The notes under the pieces are model-generated. The model saw nothing but the letters and a program-made list of their open reading frames with translations. It did not search any database and was not told the DNA's origin. The translations under genes were made by a program, and so were the position numbers. Positions 43,211 through 55,620 of a stretch of 64,000 nt of DNA are shown piece by piece. The stretch is from Diplolepis rosae (lineage: Eukaryota; Arthropoda; Insecta; Hymenoptera; Diplolepididae), in contig JAPYXD010000459.1 of NCBI GenBank assembly GCA_030998225.1, positions 930,001 to 994,000 on the forward strand, written 5' to 3'. Each line of letters starts with the position of its first letter. The stretch's first letter is position 1.

Positions 43211-45509
43211 TGCATATGTCGCTGTGGACCAATATTAATTTGCCTACCAAGTTACACATCAAACCATTCTTATATCAGAACTATGAGCTTATCTTTGACT
43301 TTATGAGCCTACAAAGTCGCTTTTGGCCGGGGATTTTGGCATTTGAAGAAAACAGAACAATTTAAAAGTCAGTATTCGATGTACTAGCACAGGGACGTCA
43401 ATTATAGACATTTCTATCCATTTTATTGCACCTCATTCGAAAATCTGTTTCCGAACCAATCTCCGTCGATAAAAATTAAATCCAAAATTTAGATAAATCT
43501 TATTCATTTCAATTCAACTCCATCTGGAGTTAATAGAAAAAAATTTTGAGCTCAATTAATCCGAAAGTCATTTTTTTTTAAATTCAAAATATTTGAAAAT
43601 GGTAAAGCATACGTAAAAACTGACAAAATTTTGAGAGCTTGTGAAGGGAGGAGGTCTTTTTGACCCCATAACTATTACCGTGAACAAAATTTTCGAAGTC
43701 GGATTCAAATGGCTTAGAAAGTTGTTTCGAATTGATTCGATTTGAACTTTTCCGAAATTGACGAATTCAAATGGAAGAACTTGAATGCCAATATTCATCT
43801 TGAAACAACACTCATATCTAACGAATGTTAACCAGTCAATTTTTTGTCAGCTGCCAGTCACTCGAATTTCGGGACATTTTCGATGTAACTTTTAACTATA
43901 AGTGGCCATTAGCATATCAAATCAACGGATGTTTTTGTATGGTTCTGAAAAAGAACGACCTCGTCTGTTAATATCAGGGCAGGTGTGTATGAAAAATAAA
44001 CAGTGAGATTATCGTCTTTTAAAAGGTGGGACAGTAGCGTTTTGCAAAGACCCTTGAATAAGATATTTCACTTAAAGTTTTACTTCCTTTCTTATTCCCT
44101 TATTTGCTCATTACTTTACACATTAAACAAGACGTCGATGCAGGAGTGATATATGTGGTGAGGCAGGTGGCTGGAAAATCAAGCTAACTTGAATATACAC
44201 ATACACTCGAACATTTTCTCGGTAAATATGTGTTTACAACGAAAGCTGGATACGATCGAATTGAGCTCAAGCTAACCGTGAAGGATGCGACTGGGTTATT
44301 TCGTATTCAAATGAAGTTTCGCTGCACCGCGACAGTTGGCAGAGTATAATTTGCCGAAAATTGCCATTTTTGTATTGTTTCAGCTCCTCGCCAAAAAAGT
44401 TGCTGATGCACATGTCAGCAGTTATGATAATTTTATCTTAATCACGTGCATTGTATTTTTTAATTATTTATTTTTTATCATTGGTGATGATTTCAATTTA
44501 TCTTTATTCTAGAATCTCGTTTTACAGAAGGTTGAACAGACAATTTCACTTTTATTCTTCAAATATTAAGTTTTTGTAATTTGAATAAATTAAATGTATT
44601 TATTATCGTTCTAAAAGGACGATTTTTTGCCAAAGTCTCGCAATCTGATTGTGGAAAACAAGATAGGGGTTGCACTAAACACACCAAATTTTGATCGTGA
44701 ACAATAATTCTCCGATTTTGGTCGTTTTGGATTCAACATTGATAGACATTATCGATTCAGGATCTGGTTAGATATGATCAGAGGGCAACGGTTTTTTAAT
44801 TAGGCTTATTTTGGTATCCTGTTTCTACTATTTTATAGGGCTCGCGTGGCAGCCCGCGGCGTGCACGAGCTTTAGAATGATTGCTGCAAAAAATGGTAGG
44901 ATAGGATCAGCAGCAGCTGATCACCGGAACCGTATTTAAATACGTAATAACCCTGATAATGCTCACAGTTTGCTGCTCGTTATATGATCATCGTTTACAG
45001 TTTGTAGTTCGTACCTTCTTCTCCGTTTCTCGATTCTTCTCTCGCGAATCCAATGAGGGTGTATTTCATTAAACGAGATTCCTCCAAGGTTTTAAACGGT
45101 TATTTCTTTCTCTTGATTTACGACACGCACGTGCCTTCTCATCTGCTTAGGTTATTATAACATTTGCCTTATGTCATCATTATTTTAATTTGTGGAAAGA
45201 GAAATGGATACAAATGAATGTATTTAGTTTAAATTTATTTTTATTTTATAATTTCACAAAATTTCAATTATTATCCCTGATTGTTTATTGCATTCATATG
45301 GGCAGAAATGCTATGAATGTATAAATGATGTTTAAAAAATAACGTTCACTTCCGCATTCATACACTGGAGAATAAGTTTATTTGAATCAGGATGATTTTA
45401 TTTTAATAAATCAAACGAGTTCGTTCAATATCTTAAATGAAATTCTGGGTAAGAGTAACTAGATACTATAGAACTTGGTTAAAAATATCTTTAACCACTT
45501 TTGTCTGAT
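43211..45509. other. Unassigned; GC-richer patch 44840-45080
   Basis: No gene or two-ended element was recognised over 2.3 kb. The patch at 44840-45080 contains GC-rich sequence and a near-palindrome GATCAGCAGCAGCTGATC. A 76-codon minus-strand frame at 43568-43798 has no domain. Confidence 0.35.
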
Positions 45510-45511
45510 TA

Positions 45512-45681
45512 CACTGTAAAAAAATTTTTAATCCAAGTCTAAAAATCGGCTAACATCAAGATGTTATATAAACTAGACCATTAACAGAAGAAGGCAGACT
45601 TATGCGTTTATAAACTGGGCGGCTAAGTTTGAGCCAACATCTTCTGTTAGACGTCATACATTTTAGACTTTTTTTTCTGTA
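45512..45681. mobile_element. Eroded foldback, CACTGTAAAA end
   Basis: The left end CACTGTAAAAAAATTTTTAA ... AAGTCTAAAAATC matches the inverted right end ACAGAAAAAAAAGTCTAAAAT. Inner arms (AACAGAAGA/TCTTCTGTTA, GAGCCAACATC) partly pair. TA precedes the left end. Confidence 0.45.
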
Positions 45682-45876
45682 TACAAACGCAATTTTCTAT
45701 ACAGTCGTATTACCTAGGAAACAGATGATGGTAACCAGGCAATTAGTTTAAAATAAAGTTTCCTTTTTAAAACATAATTATTAAATAAATCTTGGCATAA
45801 CAACTGTTATGAACCACGTTGTTTTAACTTTCTTTTTTAGTTGTGGCTATCAGATTCCATAATTAGTCACCTTTCA

Positions 45877-46003
45877 CACTGACAGAAAAAATAGTTATCA
45901 CAAAAAAATAATTTTGTTGATTATATATTTTTACTAAAATTACTAAAATATAGTTGTTATTACGATAAAAATCGTTGCTATAACAAAAATATTTATTTTT
46001 TCC
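45877..46003. mobile_element. Eroded foldback, CACTGACAG end
   Basis: CACTGACAGAAAAAATAGTT at the left is matched by inverted TATAACAAAAATATTTATTT at the right. The terminal bases of the right end are lost. CA precedes the left end. Confidence 0.35.
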
Positions 46004-46061
46004 AAATTTACATGTTTGAAATTATTTAAGAAGATCACGTGTTTTTTATGAGTTTCTTTTA

Positions 46062-46690
46062 CGAACTGCCAGCTCTGACGGACCCAGTCTAGTGAACTTT
46101 CATCGAATTTGCTGACCTTTCACTAACCGTTCACTGACCATTCGCTGACCTCGTATTAATATATGTGTAAGAGAAGCATAAAAAACATTAAAATTGTTGC
46201 TATTATGATTTTGCGGTACATTTTGAGTTAAAAGATATCGAAGTTGATACAATAATTCTATTTTTTAGCGTTAAAAATTAAAAAAACATAATACCTGTCA
46301 TTGAAGGCCGTGCAATGGTTCACTATTTGCGGAACCTCTCCACCGTTAGAGTTGACCATTGGTTGGAGTGAGACACAACTACTTTCGTCTCACTCTAACA
46401 AATAATCAATCCTGACGGTGGATAAATGGCAATTGATGAAACACTGCACTGCCTTCAATGGCAGGTATTATGCTTTTTAATTTTTAACGCTAAAAAATAA
46501 AATTATTGTATTAATTTCGATACCTTCAAACTTAAAATGTACTGCAGAATCATAATAGCAACAATTTTAATGTTTTTTTTATGCTCCTCTTATTCATATT
46601 ATTACGAGGTCAGTAAATGGTCAGCGAACGGTTAATGAACGGTCAGCGAATTCACTGACTGTTCACTGGACTGGGTCCACCAGGGAGTTG
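46062..46690. mobile_element. Long foldback with GGTCAGCGAA arms
   Basis: 629 bases, inverted over nearly the whole length. The outer arms share GACCCAGTC(T/C)AGTGAAC and repeated TTCACTGACC-like words. The inner arms share TTTTTAGCGTTAAAAATTAA and CATAATACCTG(T/C)CATTGA. TA flanks both ends (46060-46061, 46691-46692). The middle (46331-46503) is homologous to 57213-57390 in an element with different ends. Confidence 0.75.
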
Positions 46691-46692
46691 TA

Positions 46693-49055
46693 AATACCGT
46701 AAAATCTTTGTTTTCACTAAAAAAAATTTGTTTAAAATACCTATTGATCCTATACATTCCTTTTTCCTTTAATCATCATCAAAGTTTTGTTCACTCAAAG
46801 AAATTATCTGTTTCTATTTAAATTTTTAATACTTTTGTCATCCTTTTCTTGATTTAAGATAAAAACTGCACTTGTGTTAGAAAAAAATATGTTTAATGTA
46901 AAAGTGTAACGAATCTGAATATAAAAAATTCTTCGTTCAAATGATTTGTTCGATTTAAAAATATATTATCTTAATTCAATAAAAGTGATTAAAAAAAATT
47001 AATTCCTCAAATTCAATAGTCATTTTCTTGAAAACACTAAAAATTTGTTTAATTTAAAAAAAGAAATCCAACTAAGAAAACTTTTTGAATAAAGGAAATG
47101 TTTTCTTGACCCGGCCGCAATGCACATGCAAATACCTGCAAAAGCATAAGCTTTATATTTCTGAATCCTATAAAACGTGTGTATGTGAGAGGCGTGTTAG
47201 AATTGAACTTTTTCTCAGGTGACATTTTTTCAAGGCACAGCCCTATACAACTCTCTAGTCTATACCAATTTCTTTGTTGCATACAACTATCATTCATATA
47301 AAATAATGTTTTCTTAATCCAAAGAAACGGGGTCCAAGTAAATGAATTTTGTTGATCCTGGAAAACTCTTTCTCAGTCTAGTATCATGTAGTAACAAAAA
47401 TTTCGTACTTTAAATTGCTTTCAATTTTTCAGATTGTAAATATTATTTATACGCATCACCGGTAAAAATTTTAGTTAATTTTGAACTATAAAGTACACAT
47501 TGAAAGAGAAAATAATCTCTTATCAATTCTACAATATATGTGATTTATTTGCGTGATCAATGTTAGAAGAGAATGGTCAGGTGATTACTTGCGTGTTATA
47601 TTATATATTTTAGCAACACATAAACGCCATGCCAGCCAACCGTGTACGTACAGAAAGTACGCATACGTAGGCGTTTACGTGCCCGATAGCCGGGCACGCA
47701 TTGCATAAAATGCTTTTCAATTCCACCGAGTGGAAAGTCCTATTGAGCCAGAGATACGCATGCCAAATAGGTTGGCCATTACGCTCTCGTGTGGGATTGT
47801 TGCTGATTGTGTGTTGAAGCTACTACAAGTCGGGATTGCTACCGAACCCTCTCTACAAGGTGACTCTTTAAAAAAGGGCGAATAATTTAAACAAAATTTC
47901 AAAATCAAATATTTTTACCATACAAACTTGACCTAACTCCTAAATAGAGTCTGGTTTAAGTTTATTATAACAATAAATCCTAGTGGTCGTAACCAATATT
48001 TTGATTACTATAACCAGGTTTTTTTCATATATAACTCCTCTTCCCAAAAAATAATTACCATCACTCATCTTCTAAGAGATACAGTTATTTAAATTGAATA
48101 ATTAAAGTATGCAATATTTTCTGTGAATAAGTTAATAATATAAATATAAGAATAAGAATGTTTCATCAAAAATGTAATTTCATCTATAAAATTGAATTTA
48201 GGTGATATATATTAATAATAGGATAAATTACCAGACACCCTGTACATGGAAATCCGACGTTTGATTAAAGAGTAATAGTAGCGTACATATACATTATACC
48301 AAGAGGGGTGAGGGAAGAATGGTTGGTACTTTTGAAAGAGAGGAGAGCATTCTTTGTGTCCACGTTTGAAGCAGGTCCTGATTGTGTGACGTGTTGATAA
48401 TTTTAAAACAAAACCCAGTTGGGTGCACATTGTGCAAAAATCACTGACGAGAGCGGATAGACACAGAAGAAAAGCTTTTCCAATGAAACCGATTGGATAG
48501 GTCGACGCGCTTCAAAACAAAACTAAAGGGTTGGGGATGAAAAAGGATCAGTGATATTCTCTGCCCTCAGTTCCATTTCAATGATAAAACATCTTTCAAA
48601 AGTTGCCATTTTCCTATTCATATCTCTATCCATTTAGGTACAATTACGATATTTCACATTATCATGGACAGCAGACTGTTCTCTCATAAATATATGTTTG
48701 TTTGTATTTATTACTTTCATTATCAAGTTTAAATGAACTAACGCTCTCAAATAACAAATATACAATTATTCTAATATTTCTGTAGATGCGAGACGCTTTT
48801 GACGTTTCTGTTATTGTTCCACGCGTCATACATAAAATATTCAATCAAAAAATTGTGTTTCACATTTTGCAGTAAATAACATTTCTGAATATAAGAATCT
48901 GTTAAGGTATCTACAAAATTTAACTTTAATATTTAAATTAACGGAATTTTCATAACAATTGAGTCAATCAAATTTTCACTAATTCAGACATAAAATGTAT
49001 AAAAACTCTGGTAAAGTGAAATTTAAGGTCAATTTACGTACATCAAATAAAATGA
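46693..49055. other. Unassigned sequence
   Basis: No supported gene. A GC-richer patch at 47620-47720 includes a hairpin CGTGCCCG-ATAG-CCGGGCACG. ACACCCTGTACATGG near 48235 resembles a Tc1/mariner end without a partner. Confidence 0.35.
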
Positions 49056-49335
49056 TTGCAGCATATTAACATGTTATATCATTTAATGAAAGGTCCAGGA
49101 TATATGTCAGTAATTGCAGGAGAAGTAGTACATATCGTAAAATGTATACCGGTTGAAGTAAAATATCGCAAAACTGAAGAATGTTATCTACAACTACCAA
49201 TATTTAGAGAAAAACAATCCTTTTTCCTTTCTCCACGAACTCATATATTAACAAAATCCGGTATCCAAACAAATTGCAATTCTTTCCTTCCACCAATGTA
49301 CCTTTTTGGAGAAACCTGGTACAAATTACTTCCCA
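49056..49335 (+). pseudogene. Candidate endogenous viral glycoprotein fragment
   Basis: An open frame of about 93 codons reads smoothly up to a SINE-like repeat, which supplies the rest of the ORF to 49376. The pattern GEVVHIVKC, then KTEECYLQLP, SPRTHILT, a further Cys-Asn pair and a WY near the end recalls the class of glycoprotein found in chuvirus-like insertions and related retroelement envelopes of arthropods. This is a pattern judgement without alignment. The fragment has no initiator of its own (the frame opens with TTG), no signal peptide or membrane anchor, and is cut at its 3' side by the repeat. It is an incomplete, non-functional relic if the assignment is right. Confidence 0.35.
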
Positions 49336-49544
49336 GCGGAGTGGAAGCGTTCCTTTTTTCACAGCAAATTTCTTAAAAAAATTATATTGTGAAATTTCCA
49401 TCTAGTCTTACGAGACGTTAAAATTATTTCTAAATTGCAGGTTGATAAGATCGATATGGTAGAGTTCTGATATCACGTAGAGTGATATACACTCTTCTAA
49501 TTATCGACTGAAATGATTTAGAAAAATTGATTAATAATTCATAA
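49332..49544 (+). repeat. SINE-like repeat, copy 1 (head missing)
   Basis: Starts CCCAGCGGAGTGGAAGCGTT and continues almost identically to copy 2 (49657-49880) for about 205 bases. It lacks the tRNA-like head and joins directly to the viral-like frame. Confidence 0.65.
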
Positions 49545-49597
49545 TACATCCGTTGCCTAATTGGCGTTAACAAGTTTTTGTGAGAAAAGTTGTTGAA

Positions 49598-49880
49598 CCT
49601 CCGTAGCTCAGATGACAGAGCATTCGACCGGCAATCGAAAGGACCTGGGCTCGTTACCCAGCGGAGTGGAAGCGTTCCTTTTTTCACAGCAAATTTCTTA
49701 AAAAAATTATATTGTAAAATTTCCATCTAGTCTTACGAGACGTTAAAATTATTTCTAAATTGCAGGTTGATAAGGTCGACATGGTAGAGTTCTGATATCA
49801 CGTTGAGTGATACACACTCTTCTAATTATCGATATAATCGACTACTGAAATGATTTAGAAAAATTGATTAATAGTTCATA
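49598..49880 (+). repeat. SINE-like repeat, copy 2 with tRNA-like head
   Basis: The head (49598-49670) folds as a tRNA: D arm GCTC-AGATGACA-GAGC, anticodon arm TTCGA-CCGGCAA-TCGAA, T arm CTGGG-CTCGTTA-CCCAG, acceptor CTCCG/CGGAG (five pairs; outer pairs lost). The A box is TAGCTCAGATGAC; the B box GGCTCGTTACC is degenerate. The body matches copy 1, with a small insertion near 49833. A tRNA-derived SINE is the simplest reading. A real tRNA gene is unlikely given position 33 C, the damaged B box and the repeated body. Confidence 0.6.
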
Positions 49881-49900
49881 TTAATATGGTATTCTAAGTA

Positions 49901-51062
49901 GGGTAAGTGTGAGTATTACTGTGGATGCGCCAGTTACTGCGGTTTCAAATAAAACTAATGATATACAATGTTTTAAAGATATATAACGCTACAGAACAAT
50001 TAAAAACAATCAATTTCTAATCCAAGCATAATAAGTATCAACGAATTATCAATAGTTACGATATTTGTAGCTAATTGATTGCAATTTAAAACTCTCATGT
50101 TCCCGATTCCCATAGTTTTAATGCTTAGATTTGTTGAAAGGTCATGAACACGTTCTGAAAAACTTGTTATAATTCCGTTTCTGAAAATAAAATATTTATT
50201 ATGATATTACTTTCTGTAAAGTAAATATTTTATTTTTCTAAATATTTATGCAAAATAACTAAAAATACGTTTTTTAATCATGTTTTTTACCAAAACAGTA
50301 TTTGGTACATGATTTTCATAGGTGTATGAATTATTGTGATCTGTCAGGCGGCACTGCATAACCTTTCAATCTATTACAAATGCTTCGTTATGCTTACTTT
50401 TTATAATTGAGATTAAACAAAATGTTGAAAACTCCAAAATCGTTGCTAATGAGGCAAGAGGAAGTCAAGTAATATAATTTTAAGGTAAATTAAATAAGAG
50501 TTATAATATTATTTAATCTTAATTTGTTAAAAATGCTTCATGTTCACTTTTTATAATTTAGTTTAAATAAAATGTTCAACACTCCTTAATCGTTGCTAAA
50601 GATGCAAGAGGAACTCAAGTGATATAATTTTATGTTAAATTAAATAAAATTAATAAAATTATTAATCTTAATTTGTTACGAATGGTTCGTCATGTTTACT
50701 TTTTATAATTGAGATTAAATAAAATGTTCAACACTCCTAAATTAATTGTAAGTTCACTCAAAATAATATCGCAGTATTATGCGCGCAGAAATTTGGGTTT
50801 CCGCAGTAGTTGGAGCGCAGTAATTGGTGCGCAGTAATTCATGCAAACCCGCAGTAATACCTACGTGGAACATTTTTTTTATATTCGCATTTTTTAAGTA
50901 AATCTGGTTTCTTTTCAGGGTTTAAGGACTGCATGCTACTTACTTAATACCAAATACTGCTTTAAAAATTAATTCGCGACGACTTTTTCATCGCAAAATC
51001 TTTTTTTTTTAACTTTGAAAGCCGTCTTGATTTTCGACCCGCAGTAATTGGCACATTTATCC
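49901..51062. mobile_element. GGGTAAGTGTG element, copy 1 (non-coding)
   Basis: 1162 bases. The left end GGGTAAGTGTGAGTATTACT pairs with the inverted right end GGATAAATGTGCCAATTACT. TA flanks both (49899-49900, 51063-51064). It has no long ORF. The middle has two to three direct units of about 150 bases, each with ACTTTTTATAATT(G/T)AG and AATGTT(G/C)A(A/C)AACTCC. The right part has clustered CGCAGTAATTGG motifs resembling the ends. Confidence 0.8.
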
Positions 51063-51064
51063 TA

Positions 51065-52505
51065 TCTATAAACTTTCCGCTAGAAAAATAGGTCTCAGAA
51101 AAAATCATTTAATTATAGGTACTTCTAAGATTGCAATATTATTATTGATGACGTCCTTTAAAGAAGAAAAGATTATATTCTTATAAAAAATGTTAACACA
51201 CAGAAATTCTCGATTTAAAAACTTTTATTTCTGATCAAATTTTTTTTTATATAAACGCCAATTTTATAAAAATGTCGGAATTGCATTAAATGAGAACTTA
51301 TTTTTTAAGGCAAGAAGAAAAATGATTCGAAAAACTTTACTCAACTTTTGAGCAAAGTTGAGACTTACGGACAAGTTGAAAATTATTTACTATTATTGTA
51401 ATAATTTGTGACGCACATTTTGAAATTTTACTCTACATTTTTAAAGTTTACCTAACTGAGATACATTTTTTTAACATTTGGTACATCACAAATTATTACA
51501 ATTATTTCCGTATGTTAGCATTCCTTTTTTATAAAAAATAATCTTTTCTCTTTCGAATAACATCATAAATAATAATATTTGAAGAATTTGAAATTTGAAA
51601 TAAATAATAATATTGCAATTTCAAAAAGTATAATTATATTATTTTTCCCAGAATCCTTTTTTCTCGCTAATTGAATGGAATTGATTTTTTTATCGATTCA
51701 ATTAATAATTCAAAACTTGGATAAATAAATTATGTTATGATGTAACTTTTTGAGGATGAAATAAAATTAAAAGATCCCTAAAAATATGAATGTGAATATA
51801 TTAAGAGCAGCAACATTTAAAAATTACAATTTCGTTAAGATTAAAATTTCATAGATCAATTTTACTTGTTATTGTTCCAAAGGAAGCTTTTTTCCCATGT
51901 CACACCAAGGTTATCGTCATCGCCATTAATGTCGTCGCACACGGGAAACGTGCATGTGTGCATTTCGTTCTGCAACGAAACAGTGCAAATTATAGAGCGC
52001 GTACAGCGATGCATGTCATAATGAACGGCGGGCATACTTTTTGTTTTAATTCCGTGGAGCGGAAATATCGGCCATTTTGAATTTTCAATTTTCAACGCTC
52101 TAGTAAGCCTTCACCGCCCTCACCGACCCCTCGCCAAACACACATTCAAACATTCTTATAAAAATGCCCATACTTATAAAAATGTGTGAAATAAAGATAG
52201 CGAGTAACTTTTTTATTTGAATGTATATCACATTATTTTGCCTCTGTGTATCATGTAAGTATGCGTATTCACGCATCATTCTCTGCCTTGTCCATTTTTA
52301 ACAGTTGACTTTTGAACCAACTCCCTCAGAGAACGTTTTCCACGTCGACGATCAAGATTCACGTCGGTCTTGGTTTAACGTTTTACAATCTCGATACTCT
52401 TCAGTTCATGGCAAAGAAATTTGATATTGTGATTTTGAGGAATACCATTGAAAAACCATGTCTTATATTTACCTATATTCTGATGTGAAGTTTGAAGTAA
52501 TATGT
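51065..52505. other. Unassigned; GC-richer patch 51870-52140
   Basis: No gene or two-ended element was recognised. The patch includes CGGCCATTTTG and many CpG steps. A 77-codon minus-strand frame at 51862-52095 has no domain. Confidence 0.35.
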
Positions 52506-52506
52506 A

Positions 52507-53685
52507 TTAGGTTGGCAACAAAGTCATTTCGTTTTTTTTTCATGATTTTCAAACCAAGTTTATTAATACAAATAACAAACATTAATCAAGTATGTATTGA
52601 CTATTTTGTTCGATGACCTCTTCCCATCTTTCAGTCAGCTTCATAATTCCGCTTTCGTAGAAAGTTTGCGTCTTAGAGGCAAAAAACTGAATCAACTCAT
52701 TTTTGACAGCCTCATTTGAATCGAATGTTTTTCAATTCAGATGGTTTTGAAGTGAACGGAATAAATGATAATCGGAATGTGCAAGGCCAGGACTATACGG
52801 TGGATGACACATCACTTCTCAGCCTAACCCCAATAATTTTTTGCGGGTGACCAAAGATGTATGTGGTCTGGCGTTATCTTGATGGAATATGAGGCCTTTA
52901 CGAGTTCCCAGTTCTGGCCGCTTTTCCTTGATTTCTTTATCCACTTTCATTAGCTGACGACAGTAGACATTCGGATTGATAGTTTGGTTCCTTGGGAGCA
53001 ACTCAAAATAAACGATACCTTTGAAATCCCACCAAACATTCAGCATCACCTTCTTTTGATGAATATCGGCTTTTGATGTCGATTGTGCAGGCTCATCTCG
53101 CTTGCTCCATGATTTTTTTCGCACAACGTTGTCGTAAAAAATCTATTTTTTATCGCCTGTTACGATTCGCTGTAAAAAGGTTCGGTTCAATTTGTGAGGA
53201 ACCCAAATATCGAGCTTATTAACGTAATCAAGTTGTTTCAAATGTCTTTCAACGCATGTATGTGATATGTTAATTTTCTTTGCGATCTCTCGTGTTGTAC
53301 TATGTCAGTTATTTTCTATCATTGCTTTTACTTTGTCGACGTCAACTTCAATTGGACGTCCAGAGCGTGGTGCATCTTTGGGGTCAAATTCTCCGGAACG
53401 AAAACGAGCAAACCAATTCTGGCACTGGCGTTCTGTTAATAATTTTTCACCATAAATATCATACAACTTTTTCCGAGCTTGCACTGCGTTCTTACTTTTT
53501 CGTAAGTAATAAAGTAAAAAGAATAAATAAACAACAAAACTTGAATCTTGTTTTTACTGAATAATCTATGAAACGTCAGTTGTCAAATACCATACACGGT
53601 CTGAAGTTTGCAATGGAGAAGAACGACTTTGAACGACTAAAGTCATCTAGCTGAAAAAAGTGAAATGACTTTGTTGCCTGGTGTA
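52507..53685 (-). mobile_element. mariner copy 2
   Basis: The ends TTAGGTTGGCAACAAAGTCA and, inverted, TACACCAGGCAACAAAGTCA lie between TA (52505-52506, 53686-53687). Sister to 9908-11859 and without its insertion. Confidence 0.85.
52582..53495 (-). pseudogene. mariner transposase, copy 2
   Basis: Minus-strand traces cover nearly the whole protein. An N-terminal QCQNWFARFRSGEFDPKDAP and TTREIAKKINISHTCVERHL come first. After a deletion, the first catalytic motif reads RIVTGDKK followed by a stop where Trp is usual. A 101-codon open stretch (53124-52819) includes STSKADIHQKKVMLNVWWDF and an intact second motif, FHQDNARPHTS. After another stop the third motif HSDYHLFRSLQNHL is present. The C-terminus (KLTERWEEVIEQNSQYILD) ends at TAA, complementary to 52582-52584. 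Copy 1 retains sequence that copy 2 lacks and the reverse, so their deletions are independent. Confidence 0.85.
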
Positions 53686-53884
53686 TATAATACACCAGGA
53701 TCCGGTTAGATATAACATCTGCTTTTTCCTGTAATTAAAAAATCCGAATCAGTTCAGAAAAATGTTGAATTTATATATATTTTACATTGCAATTATATTC
53801 AAATTACAAATATTTTAATTAATTACTGATAAGGGATAAAATGGATATCTAATTAATGGGGCAATCATTTTATATATCCTCGTA

Positions 53885-54044
53885 CAGAAATTTTCAGGTA
53901 CTGTCCAGACCGCTGATGAAACCCATGGCGCGACCAAGTGCCGATTACAGCCCGATCAGTCCCTAGGTGGCAGATATATGGCCCCGGTCAGGCCGTGTGG
54001 TTCATCCCCGATCTGGTCCCAGCCAGATCAGACTAAAATTTCTT
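53885..54044. mobile_element. Small GC-richer inverted-repeat element
   Basis: CAGAAATTTTCAGGTACTG at the left and, inverted, AAGAAATTTTAGTCTGATC at the right, each next to TA. The interior is GC-rich for this window. The match is short, so the ends are tentative. Confidence 0.35.
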
Positions 54045-54065
54045 TACTGGAGTTCAGTTGTAATA

Positions 54066-55242
54066 GGGTAAGTGTGGGTATTACTGTGGATGCCCCAGTT
54101 ACTGCGGTTTCAAATAAAACTAATGATATACAATGTTTTAAAGATATATAACGCTACAGAACAATTAAAAACAATTAATTTCTAATCCAAGCATAATAAG
54201 TATCAACGAATTATCAATAGTTACGATATTTGTAACTAATTGATTGCAATTTGAAACTCTCATGTTCCCGATTCCCATAGTTTTAATGCTTAGATTTGTT
54301 CACAGGCCATGAACACGTTCTGAAAAACTTGTTATAATTCCGTTTCTGAAAATAAAATATTTATTGTGATATTATTTTTTGCAAAGTAAATATCTTATTT
54401 TTCTAAATATTTATGCAAAATAACAAAAAATACGTTTTTTAATCATTTTTTTACCAAAACAGTATTTGGTACATGATTTTCATAGGTGTATGAATTACTG
54501 CGATCTGTCAGGCGGCACTGCATAACCTTTCAATTTATTACAAATGCTTCGTTATGCTTACTTTTTATAATTGAGATTAAACAAAATGTTGAAAACTCCA
54601 AAATCGTTGCTAATGAGGCAAGAGGAAGTCAAGTAATATAATTTTAACGTAAATTAAATAAGAGTTATAATATTATTTAATCTTAATTTGTTAAAAATGC
54701 TTCATGTTCACTTTTTATAATTTAGTTTAAATAAAATGTTCAACACTCCTTAATCGTTGCTAAAGATGCAAGAGGAACTCAAGTGATATAATTTTAAGTT
54801 AAATTGAATAAAATTAATAAAATTATTAATCTTAATTTGTTACGAATGGTTCGTCGTGTTTACTTTTTATAATTGAGATTAAATAAAATGTTCAACACTT
54901 CTAAATTAATTGTAAGTTCACTCAAAATAATATCGCAGTATTACGCGCGCAGAAATTTGGGTTTCCGCAGTAGTTGGAGCGCAGTAATTGGGGATTCCGC
55001 AGTAATTGGTGCGCAGTAATTCATGCAAACCCGCAGTAATACCTACATGGAACATTTTTTTTAGATTCGCATTTTTTAAGTAAATCTGGTTTCTTTTCAG
55101 GGTTTAAGGACTGCATGCTACTTACTTAATACCAAATACTGCTTTAAAAATTAATTCGCGACGACTTTTTCATCTCAAAATCTTTTTTTTAACTTTAAAA
55201 GCCGTCTTGATTTTCGATCCGCAGTAATTGGCACATTTACCC
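54066..55242. mobile_element. GGGTAAGTGTG element, copy 2 (non-coding)
   Basis: 1177 bases, very similar throughout to 49901-51062 and in the same orientation. Ends GGGTAAGTGTGGGTATTACT and ...GGCACATTTACCC with TA on both sides (54064-54065, 55243-55244). It has one additional CGCAGTAATTGGGGATTC unit near 54980 compared with copy 1. Confidence 0.85.
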
Positions 55243-55620
55243 TAGCTGAAACATTAAAGGATGAAGATCAAATCTTAGATATTACATCTGTATATATTTA
55301 AAAATTATAACCGAATATATAAAATGCTTGTCACATATTAGTTGCGTATCTGGATATCAATACTGCATATCTATTATTTTCCGTGATCGAATACTTTATT
55401 ATTATTGTCAATCACACTGTAAATAACATTTTTTAATATTCTTCCTCAAATTATGGTGACACAAATAACATAATTCGTGCATTAAATATTTTCTTTAAAA
55501 GTGAATATTCTTTAAAATTTTAAATTGCAAGGAGCGGATGTCATTAATAAAAAGAAGACCTCTTCCCCCATGCAACAGATCGTACAATTTCTCCCACTCC
55601 TCCGAAAAAGCTATTACGTA

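Noticed and set aside
48232..48250. Tc1/mariner terminus ACACCCTGTACATGG
   Set aside because: No inverted partner within reach on either side, so no element is called.
49598..49670. Functional tRNA gene
   Set aside because: Acceptor outer pairs fail, position 33 is C, B box is degenerate, and the downstream body is repeated. A SINE head fits better.
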